Assembly: GCA_012845835.1 (NCBI GenBank)
Contig: JABAKD010000007.1
Coordinates: forward strand, 12,960,011 to 13,024,010
DNA: 64,000 nt
Direction: 5' to 3'
DNA from: Undaria pinnatifida
Lineage: Eukaryota > Sar > Phaeophyceae > Laminariales > Alariaceae
Shown here: positions 60,366 through 64,000 of the stretch, in pieces
Numbering within the stretch: the first letter of the stretch is position 1
Layout: the number at the start of each line of letters is the position of its first letter
Translations under genes and position numbers: made by a program
The notes under the pieces: model-generated
What the model saw: only the letters and a program-made list of their open reading frames with translations
Told to the model about the DNA's origin: nothing
Database searches by the model: none

Positions 60366-62123
60366 CAGGGCTTTTCACGGGTCATGACCCTGGATCGGGT
60401 AAAGGGGGTTTCAAAATCTCGCGGGTCGGGTCTGGTCGGGTCGGGTCGGGTCATGATGTTTTAAAATCTCACGGGTCGGGTTGGGTCTGGTTGGATCAAG
60501 AGGTTTCAAAATCTCGCGGGTCGGGTCGGGTCGGGTCAAAAGGCTTCAAAATCTCGCGGGTCGGGTAGGGTCGGGTCGGGTCGGGTCGGGTCGGGTCAAG
60601 AGGTTTCAAAATCTCGCGGGTCGGGTCGGGGCATGAACCACAAGACGGATCATTCGCGGGTCAAGCCATCATAAACAGCGAGTTGTTTTCGGCTGACCCG
60701 CGGGTTGAACCCGCGGATCTGGCTAGCGGATCCGCATAGTTCAAACTTACGGCTGAGGGCTATTGCCGTGCAGGCGCGGGTCGGGTCGGACCCGCTGATC
60801 CGTAAATAATACAAAACTTACCGCTTTCTATCTCTCTCGTGCCGATGCTCCGATCATATGTCACCATAGCGTGTAGAACAACCACCAGGCAGTACCACTA
60901 GCTACTCGTACCAAGGCATACAGTGTGACGCGAATCCCGTGCCGGCTGAAGCCGTAACAGTAGTAATAATACGGCCATACCAGTACGAAATGTGGCCGAA
61001 CGTAGAAAGGCAAGGACAATCGTCGTGGAAGCAGCAGCAGCAGCGGCAGCAGCAGCAACAGCAACAGTACTGGGAGCAGCAAGCACCAGCAGAAGACCCC
61101 GGATCTTCGCGGATCACAGCCCCTGCTGACAGATCCACCGCCCCAATTGTGGGCTTGCTACCGGCGACGGCTCAGCTAGGCTGCTTGCCGGGGCCGGAGA
61201 CTGCATAGATAGATAGATAGAAGATAGATACAGCAGTAGTAGTACGAGTAGTTAGCTCGAGAATCATCAAACCATTACGAAATGTGACCAAACGTAAAAA
61301 GCAAGAGCAGTCGTCGTCGAAGCAGCAGCAGCAGGAGCAACAGCAGCAGCACAGCAGCAGCAGCACTCTGGCAGTAGCAAGCACCAGCAGCAGACAACGC
61401 ATCCTCGCGGATCGCCCCAGCTGACAGATCCACTGCCCCAGGTGTGCATTTACTGCCGGAGGCGGCTCAGCTATATAGGCTGCTTGCCGGGTCCGGCGAC
61501 TGCATAGATAACTAGTCTGCTCGTCGGGTCGCTCGTCGGGTCGACTCGGTGCACCCATAGTCTAGCACTACGGGCGTGGCTAATTGCCCATGCGTGGGTT
61601 TTGGTCTGTTTCTCATTTTTCGCGCGCACACCACATAATAATGCTGCAAACAATGCCGACGAAAAAAACAGAGAGCACGACATCCTGGGAAAAGTACGAG
61701 GGACCAAGGATCAACCAACCGACCAAGGTACATATACATATCCAGATATGTTTGAACCGTGACTTTTCTACTTCAACCCGTGAGGTATGTCACGGGTCCA
61801 GTCGACCCGACCCGCATAAAACCCGCACTTCACGGGTCACGCGGAGTGTGGCGGGTCGGATCGGGTCAACAGGCTTTCACAATCTCGCGGGCCGGGTCGG
61901 GTCGGGTCAGGAGTTTTTGAAAATCTCACGGGTCGGGTCGGGTCAGGTCAAGAAGTTTTAACATTTCGCGGGTCGGGTCGGGTCAGGTCAAGACATCTCG
62001 AAATTCTCGCGGGTCGGGTCGGCTCGGGTCAAGACGTCTCGAACTTCTCGAGGGTCGGGTCGGGCTGACCCGACCCGACCCGACCCGACCCGCGAGGTTT
62101 GACCTGATCCGTGAAAAGCCCGG
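60366..62123. mobile_element. hAT-like non-autonomous element, 1.76 kb, with 8 bp target duplication
   Basis: Ends CAGGGCTTTTCACGG and CCGTGAAAAGCCCGG form the terminal inverted repeat. The flanks are GTTATATG on both sides, an 8 bp target duplication as made by hAT transposases, whose ends typically begin CAGGG. Inside are GGGTC pentamer arrays at both ends (60410-60650, 61850-62100) and a tandem duplication (about 60945-61205 and 61265-61507) with CAG runs. No transposase reading frame. Confidence 0.85.
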
Positions 62124-62209
62124 GTTATATGCCACCAAGTAGACTTGCTTTGCTTGTTCTTGTTGTTTTCTTTGCGCTGCTCTTCTCGCCTCCTGTTGTT
62201 GTACAGCAG

Positions 62210-62392
62210 AATCCCCCCCAAAGCGCCGGTCGAGTAGTACCGGTTTCCTGCTGTAGTGCCTGTGAACCCGCTCGGCACAGATGTGAACAAGTAGTAATTG
62301 TACACGGAGTAGTCCCGGTTGCCTTGATAGTGCCGGTGTTTCAGGCTGGCAGGTACCGGCACTATACAGGGACCACTTTGGATACTTATACT
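62210..62392. mobile_element. TIR element related to 30.6 kb copy (left end lost)
   Basis: Right end GGCACTATACAGGGACCAC is intact; one internal unit is recognisable; adjoins the hAT-like element. Confidence 0.65.
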
Positions 62393-63104
62393 GTACAGTG
62401 GGTACCCCGATAAAAGAGCGCCCAGGATTAGAGCGTTTGGGGCTTGAGAGCGGTTGAATCAGCTTGATCCGCCTATACTAATGCTTCCCACGACAGTTGA
62501 GAGCAATGTGCGGTTAAGGGCGCTTGTTTCGGCTGGTCACAGGGCGCTCTCGAATCGGGGTACCCACTGTATCTCGTACTTCCACTCACAGCAGCGGCGG
62601 TGATGCGGTAATGCAGGGATGCACTTCTAGTATGGGGTACGGACGGTGATGTGTGGTGGTACTTTGGTCGCTGCAAAGTTCACTCCGTGCAGGCCAGGAA
62701 TGCATGTCAGCTGGTGCGGAGGTCGGGACCTACCAGGTGTAACCCGAACTCAGGTGGTACCTACCTGTGATTATCCTCAATGGGTTTACCGAAATGGAAT
62801 CGATGCTACTCGCCAGCTCTTCGTGACTACTAGACGGATATTTCGAAAAGAGCCCTCTGTAGACAGCTGTTGAAGCTAGATGTGACCGTCCGTTAGCAGG
62901 TTGACCCGTGAAGAATCAGGCCGTCGTCAATTGTTAGTTGCCAGCTGTTCGTGACTATTAGACAGCCAATTCGAACGTCGAAACCGCCCGCCTTAGACAG
63001 CTCTTCGGCATCTCTTCAAGCAGCCTATTGGCAGTATGTACACACGCAGCAGTTTCTCTATCGGCTGATGGCCGTCGTTGTAGCTGGCTGGTCCGCGTGT
63101 TGAT

Positions 63105-63220
63105 AATATCTTCGCACTTTTTGTCTCTCCCTTCTCCCTCCGTAGACGTAACTCAAACCCGGGGTCACTCAGCCGGCTCTTCGCCCTCCTCCCCACCCGC
63201 TACGGTATGCGCCGATCTTT
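63105..63220 (-). mobile_element. SINE family 2 body fragment
   Basis: Contains CTCCCTCCGTAGACG and CGCTACGGTATGCGCC like the other family 2 bodies. Confidence 0.65.
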
Positions 63221-63359
63221 GGGACGGACCATGCCGAATGAAAAATATTTACTATGTACGTACAGCGACCCCCCCCCGCCGGTGGCATGTCTAGCGTGTT
63301 CCGGTCGTATCTATGCTAGCTACCAGTAGAGTACTAGCTGGTGCTGGTGCTACTATTGA

Positions 63360-63745
63360 TATGCCAGAAGCTCCTAGTGTTTGGCCCACTAGGCCCTTGA
63401 ATATTGTTTTGACAAACAGCCGATCATTTCCTGGGTCGGCTTTGCCTCTGACTGTGTTCGCAAACTGGGCGATATTTGATTGGCCGGGACCTCCAGATGA
63501 TTTGCTATTGGCTACATACTGTGACATAGGCCAGGTAGTAGAGTACAATAGCTGGGTGCTGGTGCTACCATTGAGCTGCCATAAAACTTCTTCGTACTGC
63601 TGTTTGGCATTTGATTGGCCGGGACCTCCAGATGATTTGCTATTGGCTACATTATGTGACGTAAGCCAGGTAGTAGAGTACAATAGCAGGGTGCTGGCGC
63701 TACTAGTGGTCTGCCACAAGCTTGTTCGTACTGTTGTTTGACACT
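63360..63745 (+). repeat. Tandem repeat, 150 bp unit, with long open frames
   Basis: Two close units (TTTGATTGGCCGGGACCTCC, AGATGATTTGCTATTGGCTA) and a diverged third unit to about 63870. A 209-codon minus-strand frame (63291-63920) and a 142-codon plus-strand frame cross the array. Neither resembles a family I know, so the block is reported as a repeat and not as a gene. Confidence 0.75.
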
Positions 63746-64000
63746 TGATTGGTCCATGAAGATATGTTGACGAGCATACCGTTTGTTCGGGGTTTCGCTT
63801 TGTCCCTGGCTGGCTCGCCAACGGGGCAACATTTGATTGGCTGGGGCCTCCGGGTGGATTGCTATATGGCAGGCTCTTCATACTGTATAGCGCGATCGGA
63901 GTATCACACACAGCTTGCAAGGATGAGTTTCGACAAAATCTTCGATCTCACAGCTGGAGTGTATTTTCATTTTTCATGATAGATATAGGAGCAGCAGGTC

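Overview
The window is eukaryotic nuclear DNA dominated by one gene. On the minus strand, 28 short exons between 59315 (ATG) and 12179 (stop codon) spell a protein of about 1190 residues. Read in order, it matches the auxiliary subunit of the N-terminal acetyltransferase NatB (NAA25, Mdm20 in yeast) from N- to C-terminus. Intron phases agree at every junction from exon 3 to exon 28, which is the strongest internal evidence for the model. Exon 2 is the only weak link. Exons total about 3.6 kb in a 47 kb locus, so about 92% of the gene is intron (mean about 1.6 kb). No other protein gene can be supported.

Organism (inference): many small exons, GT-AG (and two GC-AG) introns of 1-4 kb, Ala/Gly-rich insertions in the protein, dense microsatellites, tRNA-headed SINEs and small DNA transposons suggest a large-genome alga, most likely a brown alga or another stramenopile. 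A haptophyte or dinoflagellate relative cannot be excluded from sequence alone.

Layout. 1-12178 lies downstream of the gene: no gene recognised, several copies of a G-tract-ended MITE family, an ACATCATG array and smaller repeats. 12179-59315 is the NAA25 gene. Its introns hold an LTR-flanked non-autonomous retroelement with inverted gag-like pieces (39637-41377), a Stowaway-like MITE (15307-15897), SINEs, hAT-like MITEs, a long perfect palindrome (22971-23035) and many micro- and minisatellites. 59316-64000 lies upstream: a 1.76 kb hAT-like element with an 8 bp target duplication (60366-62123) and tandem repeats.

The most unusual feature is a set of exon shadows. At least ten exons have one to eight decayed copies of an exon-intron boundary in the neighbouring intron. 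Copies upstream of an exon carry its 5' (acceptor) end, and copies downstream carry its 3' (donor) end. This is what repeated tandem duplication across exon edges would leave, so the introns seem to have grown partly by copying the gene's own splice junctions. One copy, of exon 18, is intact: 84 bp, open, same phase, both splice sites present. It is a candidate alternative exon.
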